DNA of 45,480 nucleotides from Pseudobdellovibrionaceae bacterium (GTDB taxonomy: Bacteria; Bdellovibrionota; Bdellovibrionia; Bdellovibrionales; Bdellovibrionaceae): positions 1 through 45,480 of the forward strand of contig JAEUWH010000063.1 of assembly GCA_016785955.1 (NCBI GenBank), written 5' to 3'. The notes under the pieces were generated by a model that saw nothing but the letters and a program-made list of their open reading frames with translations, was not told where the DNA came from and ran no database searches. Of this stretch, positions 15,441-23,838 are shown one piece after another. Position 1 is the stretch's first letter, and each line of letters begins with the position of its first letter. Position numbers and translations under genes: made by a program.

Positions 15441-16214
15441 CTATTGAGTTTTGGTTACGAAGCGGAATCGGTAATTAAATGTACTGTCGTTTTCAGTGTT
15501 AACGGTTTTTCCCTTAAACGAGCAATCAACCGGCTTTTGGGCGGTCTGAACCTTTTCATCAATCTCGCTTTTGGTTGCTTTACATGTACCATCAAAGGCA
15601 AAGTTGCCACCGTCAATTTTAGATGTGAAATTTATGGTGATACTTTCTAAGGCTATGCGATGGACTTCTTTGAAGTTTCCATTTCTAATGGTGACTTCCA
15701 AAGGTTTCACTTCGCAATAGTCATTTTGGATAGAATAGTTTTGGCAGAAACGCACCACTAATTGGCCGGAAGCTTTTACGCTGGCCTTGGCAACAACGCG
15801 AAGCTGGCGAGTATCAAACTCAATTACTGGAATAACTGATTTAACTTGGGAAGGGGTTTTATTTTCGTCTCCAAAACTATGTATAATCTTCTCGTTGCTA
15901 AACTGTACAAGGGCATTTACCTCCAAGAAATTAATATTAAGCGATGATGTGGTTGCCCCCGTTTTAATTTTTTTTGTGCTGCTGCCTTCAATATCCAAAC
16001 TGAAATCAAGTTTCAAAAAAGGAATTTGGCTCAATACGTTTTCTAAAGTTTTATCCAATGCCGATTTCTCTTTTGCGGCGTCTTTGGCGGTCGATGCCGC
16101 CGAAGCCGTCTTGGCTGGAGTGCTAGTTTGTGTACTTGGCTTTGATGGTTTTTGCTGTGCCGATACCGTTAGGGAAGCACACACCAGTAAATATCCAACC
16201 AAATTTTTAATCAT
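15441..16214 (-). CDS. Exported hypothetical protein, first of an envelope trio
   Basis: The start is placed at the ATG at 16214, preceded by GAAAGG, rather than the longer frame that runs to 16280. A signal peptide (MIKNLVGYLLVCASLTVSAQ) is followed by a Pro/Ser/Thr/Ala linker (residues about 20-50), a typical tether, and then a beta-rich domain with four cysteines (RFCQNYSIQNDYCEV; DGTCKAT; VDCSFKG) that may pair. The last strands FNYRFRFVTKTQ end the protein. No family is recognised. It heads a three-gene operon of exported proteins. Confidence 0.7.
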   Translation of the reverse strand: MIKNLVGYLLVCASLTVSAQQKPSKPSTQTSTPAKTASAASTAKDAAKEKSALDKTLENVLSQIPFLKLDFSLDIEGSSTKKIKTGATTSSLNINFLEVNALVQFSNEKIIHSFGDENKTPSQVKSVIPVIEFDTRQLRVVAKASVKASGQLVVRFCQNYSIQNDYCEVKPLEVTIRNGNFKEVHRIALESITINFTSKIDGGNFAFDGTCKATKSEIDEKVQTAQKPVDCSFKGKTVNTENDSTFNYRFRFVTKTQ

Positions 16215-16718
16215 AATAAAGCCTTTCAATTTTTTCAGAAAACTACATATACCAGAAAACTGACAGAGTTTGTTGAACATTTTCTTAAAATCTAAGAGAT
16301 ACTAACCTGTAAAAAAGTTCGACAATCTTTTTATGTAAAAAATTTTGTCGATTTTCAAAAAACGTCACCAGATTGGTCGGTTCAAGATTTTTTCGTTTTC
16401 TAATTGGTAATGCAGAAAATGTCCTTTTATAATATTTTCCAAATTGGTGATAAGAACCCGACTGTGTCGATAGCACGAATAAGTATATGGAATCCATTTT
16501 GCCGTTTGAAATTTAAAATTCAAATCAGGTTAGACCGCCTTAATCGAGGTATTGATAGCAGAGTCTCAACCTCCTAAAATACATTAAAGCGCTCTTATTG
16601 GCCGCTTTTAAGGTCCTCAACTTTGGTCTGAGCACCGGATGACCGGACTTAGATAAAGAAGATTTCAATTTGTGATTTCAAAATTCAAATTAGGACCCAG
16701 CGGCCTTACCATTAAAGC
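16215..16718. other. Divergent intergenic region upstream of ftsE
   Basis: About 500 bases separate the exported trio from ftsE. I see no convincing gene; a 70-codon minus-strand frame at 16285-16497 lacks a ribosome site. Two imperfect direct repeats lie at 16505 and 16669. The ftsE promoter must be in the right half. The ftsE ribosome site is weak (TTACCATTAAAG before the ATG). Confidence 0.6.
16505..16708 (+). repeat. Imperfect 40-base direct repeat upstream of ftsE
   Basis: Unit 1 (16505-16543) and unit 2 (16669-16708) share AAATTCAAAT, then AGG, a six-base gap and GCCTTA, and lie 165 bases apart. Unit 2 ends ten bases before the ftsE start codon. They could be paired regulator sites or duplicated promoter DNA. 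Confidence 0.55.
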
Positions 16719-17381
16719 ATGATAGAATTTTCGCACCTTTATAAATCTTACGATAAGAAAAATCATGCCTTGAAGGACATAAATTTAAAAATCGACTCTG
16801 GTGAGTTTGTGTTTTTGATGGGGCCCTCGGGGGCTGGGAAATCGACATTTTTTAAAATGATCACCGCGTATGATTCACCGACCTCTGGTAAAATAAAAGT
16901 TGGCAGTTTTGATCTGAATTCCATGAAAGAGAAAGACCTTGCCAGCTATCGGCGGCGATTGGGAATTGTTTTTCAGGATTTTAAACTGCTACCCGACCGA
17001 ACCGTCTATGAAAATGTCAGTTTACCGCTACGGGTGCAAAAGCACCATGAAACATTTGTTAGAAAAAGAGCGACCGAGGTTCTAGAACTTGTCGGCCTTG
17101 CCGAAAAATTTGATCAATTCCCAGAATTTCTATCCGGCGGAGAGCAACAAAGAACTGCAATTGCCCGTGCGATTATTCACCAGCCCGGGGTTTTGATTGC
17201 TGATGAACCGACCGGAAACCTGGACCCCGAGATGAGTAGTAAAATTATCGATGTCTTCGAGAAAGTCTGTGCGCAAGGAACGACGGTAGTTATCGCAACT
17301 CATGATCATGAGTTGGTTAAAAGAAAGAACAAAAAAACAATTGAGCTAAGAAATGGCTCCGTTTTTCAGATGAGTTTATGA
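16719..17381 (+). CDS. ftsE: Cell division ATP-binding protein FtsE
   Basis: This is a 220-residue ABC ATPase of FtsE length. Walker A is GPSGAGKST (35-43), the signature is LSGGEQQRTAIARA, Walker B is VLIADEPTGNLD and the H-loop is in VIATHDHELV. It forms the FtsEX complex with the membrane protein encoded next; ATP hydrolysis transmits a signal through the membrane to peptidoglycan hydrolase activators at the septum. Its stop overlaps ftsX by four bases. Context (ftsX, EnvC-like, CtpA) makes the identity firm. Confidence 0.95.
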   Translation: MIEFSHLYKSYDKKNHALKDINLKIDSGEFVFLMGPSGAGKSTFFKMITAYDSPTSGKIKVGSFDLNSMKEKDLASYRRRLGIVFQDFKLLPDRTVYENVSLPLRVQKHHETFVRKRATEVLELVGLAEKFDQFPEFLSGGEQQRTAIARAIIHQPGVLIADEPTGNLDPEMSSKIIDVFEKVCAQGTTVVIATHDHELVKRKNKKTIELRNGSVFQMSL

Positions 17382-18262
17382 AAGAATACAAACAGAAATC
17401 CATTCAGCGTGTGACAGCGGTTTCCATTATAGGGGCGACATTTTCAGTTATTCTGGGGTTTTACTTACTTTCTAAAAATATTAGCCACATACTTTCTATA
17501 TGGGGTGAAGCAAATAAAATGATCGTCTACTTGTATAGTGACGGTGATGATGAACTTAGAATCAATGTAGAGAACAGACTAAAGTCAAATATCCAAGTTG
17601 AAAAAATTGAATTTGTCTCTAAAGAACAAGCGATCAGTGATTTTAATGCGCAGATATCTGGGTATTTATCGGGACTCCAATCCGACAAAGCTTTGTTGCA
17701 AGTCATTCCACCCTATTTTGAAGTGTATTTGAAAAGCGAAGGAAGTTTGGAACAGTTAAATACGCGCGCACGTATATTGGCGGGGGAAATCAAAGAATGG
17801 TTGGGTGTGGAAGATGTTTCTACGGGCTCTCTTTGGACTGAAAAATATTCTAAATTGAGCCAGTCGGTAAATACTTTTTTTATCTTCATTGGGCTTATTC
17901 TTTTCGGTCTTTCGTTTTTCGTAGTTTCAAGTTCAATAAAATCGAACTTGTTTCAACGGGCGAAAGAAATCGAAATACTTGAAATGATCGGCGCGACGCG
18001 ATTCTATATTCAGCGTCCTATCTTTATCGAAAGTCTGGGAATTATCGCACTGGCATTTCTGCTGGCCCTGATGGCAAATTCACTGCTATTCTACTATTTC
18101 AATTCATTTTTTTCCGCCCAGCTGAGTCTATTGAATTTGAATCAAGTCTTTCAGTTTCTAAGTGTTTTAGAAATTTTAACATTGTTTTTGATTTCGATTA
18201 GTATGGGAATGATTGTGACACGTTGGACGTTTAGTCGTTTATATCGGTACCGTAATACATGA
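17378..18262 (+). CDS. ftsX: Cell division protein FtsX
   Basis: The 294-residue protein has the FtsX layout: an N-terminal membrane helix (about 15-37), a periplasmic domain (about 40-160, including EKIEFVSKEQAISDFNAQI and LQVIPPYFEVYLK), and three C-terminal helices (about 165-190, 210-235, 260-285). It couples FtsE in the cytoplasm to the coiled coil of an EnvC-type activator in the periplasm. Both ends overlap neighbours by ATGA, so ftsE, ftsX and the activator are strictly coupled. Confidence 0.95.
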   Translation: MKEYKQKSIQRVTAVSIIGATFSVILGFYLLSKNISHILSIWGEANKMIVYLYSDGDDELRINVENRLKSNIQVEKIEFVSKEQAISDFNAQISGYLSGLQSDKALLQVIPPYFEVYLKSEGSLEQLNTRARILAGEIKEWLGVEDVSTGSLWTEKYSKLSQSVNTFFIFIGLILFGLSFFVVSSSIKSNLFQRAKEIEILEMIGATRFYIQRPIFIESLGIIALAFLLALMANSLLFYYFNSFFSAQLSLLNLNQVFQFLSVLEILTLFLISISMGMIVTRWTFSRLYRYRNT

Positions 18263-19359
18263 AAATTTTCTTTATTTTCTTTATTTTTAGTCATTTTGGT
18301 TGGACTGCAAGCGAGCGAGATTTGCAAAAGCAAGTGGCTTTAAAACAAAATAAACTGTTGAATATAGAGGCTCGGCAAGAGGCCCTTTTGAAGGACCTTA
18401 TTCGAATTAACAAAAAAATGAAATCACAAGCTAACAAGCTGGGCAATATTCAACGAGAAATTGAAATTACTAATGCCGAAGTTGCAAAGCAAAAAATTGA
18501 TATCAAAGCGCTTTCCCAGCAATTAGTAGCCTCTAAAAAGAGGCTGACGACCAAAATTAAAGCGATATCAAAAATTAAATCAGGAAACCTTTTACAAGTG
18601 GCGCTGGTACATTCAAATCTAGCTGATATCGAGAGAAGTGTTAAGATGATGGGTATCGTTGCCAGTTACGATGTGCAGTACATTAACGACTATTATGAAA
18701 AAAAGCTTGTCTTGGGTCAGGACCTCAAGAAGTTAGACGCTCGTTATCAGGTCTTAAAAAAGAATGAAGCGGATATGGCCGAGCAAAAAGAGGCTTTAGA
18801 AAAAAACTCTCGTGAACGAGTCGCTTGGCTGGAGGAAGTGAAAAGAAATCGTCTTTTTACCGAAGCTGAGATTCTTAAAATCAAGAAAAATGGCAGTCAT
18901 AATTTCGACGATCTTGGTGTATTTGACGTTTTCTCTAAAGATACGATTGTAAAAAACAAGGGTCTTTTGTCGGCACCAGTTGATGGTCAGTTGTCATCAG
19001 CTTATGGGTTTAGCCCAAATAATGATTCCGTTATCGTTGGTAATTCCGGTGTCTTTGTCTCGACGGCATCGTCGCGATCTGTGAAAGCGTTGTTTAATGC
19101 TGAAGTTGTTTTTTCTGGAATTGTCGATGGATTGGGACGATTGATAATTTTGGATCACGGAGATAATTACTATTCCGTTTATGGTAATTTAAGCAGCGTG
19201 AATGTTAAAAACCGACAAATTGTTCGAACGGGAAACGTGATTGCCCAATCAGACTACAGCCCATTGTTTGGTTCGAACGGAGTCTATTTTGAAATGCGAC
19301 ATTACTCACAGTCACTTAACCCACAAGATTGGATAAGGAGTTTTCATGAAAGCAACTAA
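18259..19359 (+). CDS. EnvC-like murein hydrolase activator (degenerate M23)
   Basis: A signal peptide (about 1-17) leads into a long coiled coil (about 20-200, rich in Lys/Gln/Glu) that in EnvC docks on FtsX. The C-terminal domain (about 225-365) is an M23/LytM fold: LSSAYGF, IILDHGDNYYSVYGNL and VYFEMRH. The zinc ligands of active M23 enzymes (HxxxD and HxH) are absent, as in EnvC and NlpD activators, so it should activate a separate amidase rather than cut peptidoglycan. It overlaps ftsX by four bases and ctpA by 14. Confidence 0.9.
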   Translation: MKIFFIFFIFSHFGWTASERDLQKQVALKQNKLLNIEARQEALLKDLIRINKKMKSQANKLGNIQREIEITNAEVAKQKIDIKALSQQLVASKKRLTTKIKAISKIKSGNLLQVALVHSNLADIERSVKMMGIVASYDVQYINDYYEKKLVLGQDLKKLDARYQVLKKNEADMAEQKEALEKNSRERVAWLEEVKRNRLFTEAEILKIKKNGSHNFDDLGVFDVFSKDTIVKNKGLLSAPVDGQLSSAYGFSPNNDSVIVGNSGVFVSTASSRSVKALFNAEVVFSGIVDGLGRLIILDHGDNYYSVYGNLSSVNVKNRQIVRTGNVIAQSDYSPLFGSNGVYFEMRHYSQSLNPQDWIRSFHESN

Positions 19360-20722
19360 AACCACCATTACAAAAATAAGCTTGATCGTGATGGCCTTGT
19401 CCACGATTTATTTTTTTTCTACCGCGCAAGAGCGTTATACAGAACTGCAGAACTTTAGCAAAGTTTTGAATTTGATTCAGCAATATTATGTCGAAGAAGT
19501 GGATACAAAGAAGCTGATTCAAGGCGCGATCAAGGGCATGTTGAAAGAGTTGGATCCACATACAAGCTTTATGACTGCCGATGTTTTTAAGGAATTCGAG
19601 ACAGAAACAAGCGGTGAATTTGGCGGTCTAGGAATTGAGATGTCGATTCAAAACGGGGTCTTAACGATTATTTCTCCGATTGAAGACACACCGGCATGGA
19701 TTGCGGGAGTTAAGCCGGGTGATAAAGTCATCGCCATTGATAAGAAATCAACCAAAGGACTTAGTCTGATCGAAGCGTCTCAATTCATTCGTGGAAAGAA
19801 CGGAACGAAGGTGGTGCTCAAGATTGTACGCGAGTCGAGCCCTACTCCGATTGACATTACCATTACTCGTGGCCAGGTAAAAATTAAGTCAGTTAAGTAC
19901 ACGGACATGGAGGATGGATATGCCTATGTGCGTGTGACCAGCTTTATCGAAAATACCACCAGAGATTTGGAAAAAATTCTGGATAAGCATATTGATAAGC
20001 ATAAAAAAATTGAAGGTCTGATTATTGATTTACGTCGCAATCCGGGAGGTCTTTTAGATCAGGCCATCAAGATGAGTGACTTATTCCTCCAAGAAGGTGT
20101 GATTGTAAGTACAATTGGCAGAAACAAAAAGGAAAAAGAAGTTTCTTCTGCGACGAAAAAAGCAAAGTATAAAGATTGCCCCTTGATCGTACTGGTTAAC
20201 GAGTATTCCGCCAGCGCCAGCGAAATCGTGTCCGGAGCGTTACAAGACAACAAACGCGCTCTTATTGCCGGAGAACGTACCTTCGGCAAAGGTTCGGTGC
20301 AGTCCATCGTGAAGCTTCCAGATGGTAGCGGTTTGAAGTTGACGGTTGCTCGCTACTATACTCCCAAGGGAGTCTCTATTCAAGCCGAGGGTATTAAGCC
20401 CGATATCGAGATCGAGGACATCGAAGCAGAAGCTTTTGCAAAAGCAATTGTAAAACAAAAAGGTACACGCGAGAAAGATATTCAAGGTCATTTACGCGGA
20501 GATCGTGAGGAGCCTGAAGAGGATCAGAAAGACACCCAAAAGAATGCTCAAACAACCAAGAAACAAGATGCAAATTCAGCAATCTCTTGGTGGAACGATG
20601 TGGCTTCTAACAAAGATGAAGCCGCCACTCCGAAATTAAAACTGCTTAAAGGTGACTTTCAGATTTATCAGGCATTTAACTATTTAAAAACTTGGAAAAC
20701 ACTGAAAGTCATGACTAAATAG
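19346..20722 (+). CDS. ctpA: C-terminal processing protease CtpA (S41)
   Basis: The 458-residue protein has an N-terminal signal or anchor helix (about 8-26), the S41 N-domain (about 33-85), a PDZ domain (about 93-165) and the S41 catalytic domain. The Ser-Lys pair is visible as EYSASASE (Ser290) and TFGKGSVQ (Lys315). The C-terminal 90 residues are charged and Gln/Lys-rich. CtpA proteases cut the tails of periplasmic proteins, often peptidoglycan hydrolases or their regulators, which fits its overlap with the EnvC-like gene. The start is confirmed by GGATAAGGAG six bases upstream. Confidence 0.93.
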   Translation: MKATKTTITKISLIVMALSTIYFFSTAQERYTELQNFSKVLNLIQQYYVEEVDTKKLIQGAIKGMLKELDPHTSFMTADVFKEFETETSGEFGGLGIEMSIQNGVLTIISPIEDTPAWIAGVKPGDKVIAIDKKSTKGLSLIEASQFIRGKNGTKVVLKIVRESSPTPIDITITRGQVKIKSVKYTDMEDGYAYVRVTSFIENTTRDLEKILDKHIDKHKKIEGLIIDLRRNPGGLLDQAIKMSDLFLQEGVIVSTIGRNKKEKEVSSATKKAKYKDCPLIVLVNEYSASASEIVSGALQDNKRALIAGERTFGKGSVQSIVKLPDGSGLKLTVARYYTPKGVSIQAEGIKPDIEIEDIEAEAFAKAIVKQKGTREKDIQGHLRGDREEPEEDQKDTQKNAQTTKKQDANSAISWWNDVASNKDEAATPKLKLLKGDFQIYQAFNYLKTWKTLKVMTK

Positions 20723-20728
20723 ACTTCC

Positions 20729-21367
20729 ATGAAGTATATAGTAACTTTGATTTTTATAAGCGCTTGTTTGGCTCAATCTAAACAAGATAAACAGAATCAA
20801 AAAGATCAGAAATACACTAAGGATGCTAACGTCGTGAAAAATATAGTTGAATCCAGTAAAAGCAAAAAGAAAGACGGAGAGATTTGCGAACTTCCAAAAA
20901 ACGATGCGGAACTGCGTAAACTTCTTTCCCCCGAGCAATATAAAATTACGAAAGAAAACGGAACCGAAAAACCATTTGATAATAAATATTGGGATAATAA
21001 ACATCCGGGGATTTATGTTGATGTTATTTCGAACGAAGCCCTATTCAGCTCGAAGGATAAATTTGATTCTGGCTCGGGATGGCCAAGTTTTACTAAACCG
21101 ATCAAACAAGAACGCATTGTCGAAAAACAGGATGTTTCCCACGGTATGAGCCGAGTAGAGGTAAGATCTTCTAAGGCTGATTCACATCTGGGACATGTTT
21201 TTAACGATGGCCCCACAGGCTCGACGGGCCTGAGATATTGTATCAACTCGGCCTCACTTAAATTTATTCCGTTAGAAAAAATGGAAGAAATGGGGTTTGA
21301 CAAATTTTTGAATCTTTTTGACCAGAAAGATTGGGAAAAAGCCCACAAGAGTCCTTATAAAAATTGA
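20729..21367 (+). CDS. msrB: Peptide-methionine (R)-S-oxide reductase, lipoprotein
   Basis: Residues about 65-195 match Msr[53 protein letters not shown] and [13 protein letters not shown] with the catalytic cysteine. An N-terminal signal peptide ends in FISAC, a good lipobox, so it is an envelope lipoprotein. The two CxxC zinc pairs of most MsrBs are missing, and the resolving cysteine in SGCGWPSF is serine (SGSGWPSF). Reduction must use another cysteine, for example that in EICELPKND, or direct regeneration. It follows ctpA by six bases and probably repairs oxidised envelope methionines. Confidence 0.92.
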   Translation: MKYIVTLIFISACLAQSKQDKQNQKDQKYTKDANVVKNIVESSKSKKKDGEICELPKNDAELRKLLSPEQYKITKENGTEKPFDNKYWDNKHPGIYVDVISNEALFSSKDKFDSGSGWPSFTKPIKQERIVEKQDVSHGMSRVEVRSSKADSHLGHVFNDGPTGSTGLRYCINSASLKFIPLEKMEEMGFDKFLNLFDQKDWEKAHKSPYKN

Positions 21368-21837
21368 AGAATCCAAAACGCCTTCAACGAATCTATGAGT
21401 TAGCGGATGGTCCAGAGCTGTGGGATATCGGCTGCGATCATTCTCTGTTGGCTCGAATCAACGCCAAGGTAAAGAAATTCTCCATGGTTTACTGTGTTGA
21501 TAAATCCAAAGCTTCGCTAAATAAAATTCTTAATGAAGCGAAAGACTTGGACTTTCAAACGATCAAATTGGTCTGCGCGGACGGTTGTGATTTAAATTGG
21601 CCGGATGTCAGCGGCAGTGTCGTGATAGCGGGTGTTGGCGGTAATACGGTGATCAACATTGTCACCTCATGTCCGATAAAATTTCGAAAAAAAATAACTT
21701 GGATCTTGAATCCTTTTACCAGTGTCGATAAATTTGTAAAAGAAATCGAACATCTTTTTCCCAATGTAGATTTTGAGCGCATTTCGATTCAGGAAAAAAG
21801 CCGCGAATGCTTTATTTTTAAATTTTCCAAAAGCTAA
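21364..21837 (+). CDS. TrmK-like SAM-dependent tRNA methyltransferase (short)
   Basis: The gene starts at a TTG that overlaps the msrB stop. Residues about 17-60 form a SAM-binding Rossmann start ([16 protein letters not shown], then [15 protein letters not shown]), which is characteristic of TrmK, the m1A22 tRNA methyltransferase ('DIGcDH'). Later [15 protein letters not shown] and [14 protein letters not shown] also fit. At 157 residues it lacks the C-terminal coiled coil that brings TrmK to about 230. Substrate is therefore uncertain; another small methyltransferase is possible. Confidence 0.7.
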   Translation: MKNPKRLQRIYELADGPELWDIGCDHSLLARINAKVKKFSMVYCVDKSKASLNKILNEAKDLDFQTIKLVCADGCDLNWPDVSGSVVIAGVGGNTVINIVTSCPIKFRKKITWILNPFTSVDKFVKEIEHLFPNVDFERISIQEKSRECFIFKFSKS

Positions 21838-22220
21838 TTATTATGAGCAGTTTTCATGGCTAATCCATCGTCGTTGTGTTTTTGCCAATGTTCTTTGTGT
21901 TTGCCAACTGTCCGCACACACTGAGTGTCCTTACCAAACCTAGGTTATTATCTGTCCTAACCAACCTAGGTTTGGTAAGGACAGTTGGTGTTTGAAGCTT
22001 AACGAAAGAATTTATAGTGCGTATTGAAAATCTTTCGGAAAGAGACGTTTATTGTCGTGTCGTAAACCAGCCGCAGATGCTACGAAGTAGCATTAGAAGC
22101 CATCTATGATGGCCTGCTATTGAAAGACATGCTGCGTGTCCATTTCCGTCACTTTGTCTAAATATCTACAGTAGAAAAATATTTTTTACTGAAGTAGAAG
22201 ATTCTTTACGTGAGGCAAAA
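21838..22220. other. Intergenic region with long inverted repeat
   Basis: No gene is seen in about 380 bases. It holds a perfect 20-base inverted repeat (21926-21983), an alternative partner for its right arm at 21904-21913, and a second structured stretch at 22040-22140 (tacgaagtagcat, gccatctatgatggc). The 22221 gene begins at the end with GTGAGG as ribosome site. Confidence 0.6.
21904..21988. repeat. Perfect 20-bp inverted repeat with an alternative stem
   Basis: TGTCCTTACCAAACCTAGGT (21926-21945) and ACCTAGGTTTGGTAAGGACA (21964-21983) are exact reverse complements around an 18-base spacer. CCAACTGTCC (21904-21913) is also the exact complement of GGACAGTTGG (21979-21988), so the right arm can pair with either of two left partners. 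No T run follows. The arms match a motif found at 29.5, 30.8, 43.9 and 45.1 kb. Confidence 0.9.
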
Positions 22221-22625
22221 ATGAAAAATAAAATTCAAACAGTTAAATATATTTTCTTTATCCTTTTATTTATTTTAGGCTTCAATGCGTTCACTCGCCC
22301 CAATCAAGACTCTATTGACTATGATTTTGTTCAGGGAAAGCTCGAGGCCGCTCAATTGGATTCGGTGATGTATGCTGTGGACATGGCGAAGAAGGACCAT
22401 CTTGAAATGACTTTACAATTTGATGATCTGGCGTCAGAACCTGAAAGTGATCAGAGTTCAACATCACATTTGTCAGACTTGTCACAAATTATTTATATCT
22501 ACGAACAACGCCTTAGCGAAGTCGAAATGCCTAGTATCACGAGTGAACAGCGTTATGCTTTGTTGAATCAGCTAAAAAGTTTGAAGGCTGAGTTCTTGAT
22601 GGTCTTGTCGTCGCCTCGACAATAG
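22221..22625 (+). CDS. Small exported or membrane-anchored hypothetical protein
   Basis: The 134-residue protein starts with a signal or anchor helix (VKYIFFILLFILGFNAF, residues about 8-24). The rest is acidic and helical (LEAAQLDSVMYAVDMAKKDHLEMTLQFDDL and QIIYIYEQRLSEVEM), with a Ser/Glu/Asp-rich linker. The ATG follows GTGAGGCAAAA. No family is recognised. It stands alone upstream of flagellin, followed by a terminator-like stem, so functional linkage to motility is unproven. Confidence 0.6.
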   Translation: MKNKIQTVKYIFFILLFILGFNAFTRPNQDSIDYDFVQGKLEAAQLDSVMYAVDMAKKDHLEMTLQFDDLASEPESDQSSTSHLSDLSQIIYIYEQRLSEVEMPSITSEQRYALLNQLKSLKAEFLMVLSSPRQ

Positions 22626-22661
22626 CGTCACGAGTTTTATAATTTTCATTTCAAAAACCCA

Positions 22662-22711
22662 CCAGACTGGACTTCTGACTATGATCTTTGGTCTGTAGTC
22701 TGGCCCTTTTT
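22662..22711 (+). terminator. Terminator-like stem after the small exported gene
   Basis: CCAGACT (22662-22668) pairs with AGTCTGG (22697-22703) across a 28-base interval that can fold internally; CCC and five T residues follow (22704-22711). It lies 37 bases after the stop of the 22221 gene. Confidence 0.55.
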
Positions 22712-22795
22712 CTAGTATCAGGACTCTCTAAAGATCCAGGATTTTCAAGTTAAGGACTCAAGAATGGGAAAAAATTTCTTTCCCCGCCACATTTC

Positions 22796-22822
22796 TAAAC
22801 CGAAGTCTCGTTTAGCCTAGGC
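22796..22822 (+). promoter_or_regulatory. Candidate sigma-28-like promoter of flagellin
   Basis: TAAA (22796-22799), exactly 15 bases, then GCCTAGGC (22815-22822) fits the spacing of the flagellar sigma-28 pattern TAAA-N15-GCCGATAA; only GCC of the -10 matches well. An inverted repeat CTAAAC/GTTTAG spans it. Support is spacing and gene context only. Confidence 0.35.
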
Positions 22823-22878
22823 AAAAAATACCCGTATAAAGGTACACAACGCATTTCACCTTAACGGAGGGTAGAAAA

Positions 22879-23712
22879 ATGGGAATGAGAGTCTCTACAA
22901 ACATAGCGTCAGTAAACGCTCAACGACAATTATCAAACAGCCAAAAGTCGATGCAAAAATCGATGGGGCAACTGTCATCTGGTAGCCGAATTAATATCGC
23001 GGCGGACGATGCAGCGGGGCTAGCGATCTCTGAAGGCTTAAAGGCTTCAGCAAGATCAGCAGCGCAAGCAAAACGAAATGCGAACGATGGGATTTCGATG
23101 ATTCAAACTGCTGAAGGCGGCTTGAACGAAATTTCAAATATCGTCGTTCGCTTGCGAGAATTGGGAATTCAGGCATCATCTGATACAGTGGGTGACGTCG
23201 AACGTGGATTCTTAAACAAAGAAGTTGTGCAGCTTAAAAGCGAGATGGAACGTATCGCTAATGTAACAACTTGGGGGCGAACAAAACTTCTGGATGGCTC
23301 AACACCAACATTTGATTATCAAGTCGGTGTTTATAATGATCCAGAAAACAGCGTAATTTCATTTAATGCTTCTGAAAATGAAGCCACACTATCAGCACTA
23401 GAGTTAGAAGGTATCGATTTTTCAAGCAAAGAGGGGGCTCAGAATGCACTAGATTCTTTGGACTCAGCTCTGAGTAACGTAAACGGTATGCGCGCTAACC
23501 TTGGTGCTTTACAAAACAGATTGTACTCAACCGTGGATAACTTGGGCGTACAAGAAGAAAATATTTTGTCTGCCAATAGCCGTATTCGTGACACTGATGT
23601 TGCTCAAGCAACTTCGGAAATGACAAGAAATAATATCTTGTTACAAGCCAGCACAGGTACTTTGGCGCAGGCAAACAGCGTGAATCAATTAGCTTTAAAA
23701 CTTATCGGTTAA
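22879..23712 (+). CDS. fliC: Flagellin
   Basis: The 277-residue protein has both conserved flagellin ends: N-terminal MRVSTNIASVNAQRQLSNSQ...LSSGSRINIAADDAAGLAISE and C-terminal NILSANSRIRDTDVAQATSEMTRNNILLQA...NQLALKLIG, which form the D0/D1 coiled coil. The variable centre is short (about 140-190). It polymerises into the flagellar filament after export by the flagellar apparatus. Bdellovibrios carry several similar flagellin genes, so the copy number cannot be told here. GGAGGG six bases upstream marks the start. It is monocistronic with its own terminator. Confidence 0.97.
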   Translation: MGMRVSTNIASVNAQRQLSNSQKSMQKSMGQLSSGSRINIAADDAAGLAISEGLKASARSAAQAKRNANDGISMIQTAEGGLNEISNIVVRLRELGIQASSDTVGDVERGFLNKEVVQLKSEMERIANVTTWGRTKLLDGSTPTFDYQVGVYNDPENSVISFNASENEATLSALELEGIDFSSKEGAQNALDSLDSALSNVNGMRANLGALQNRLYSTVDNLGVQEENILSANSRIRDTDVAQATSEMTRNNILLQASTGTLAQANSVNQLALKLIG

Positions 23713-23727
23713 CCCATAGCCGATAAG
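23701..23727 (+). repeat. Inverted repeat across the flagellin stop codon
   Basis: CTTATCGG (23701-23708) and CCGATAAG (23720-23727) are perfect complements with an 11-base loop. The left arm covers the last codons and the stop lies in the loop, 19 bases before the main terminator stem. It may stabilise the mRNA end. Confidence 0.6.
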
Positions 23728-23745
23728 AAGTGATGAACTCCGTTG

Positions 23746-23777
23746 CCTGGCATGAGATGGTCTTGTGCCAGGTTTTT
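23746..23777 (+). terminator. Rho-independent terminator of flagellin
   Basis: CCTGGCA (23746-23752) pairs with TGCCAGG (23766-23772), followed by TTTTT (23773-23777), 34 bases after the stop codon. A further stem at 23797-23826 (AAGCTCC/GGAGCTT) lies between the two convergent genes and may serve trigger factor. Confidence 0.85.
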
Positions 23778-23838
23778 ACCGGATGTTTAGAATTTAAAGC
23801 TCCAATCTGGAAATGAATCGGAGCTTCAGAGTAAAAAA

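Noticed and set aside
15787-16263. 158-codon plus-strand frame
   Set aside because: It is antisense to the exported gene at 15441-16214, which has a signal peptide and ribosome site.
16285-16497. 70-codon minus-strand frame
   Set aside because: No ribosome site, no recognisable motif, and it lies in a promoter-bearing divergent gap.
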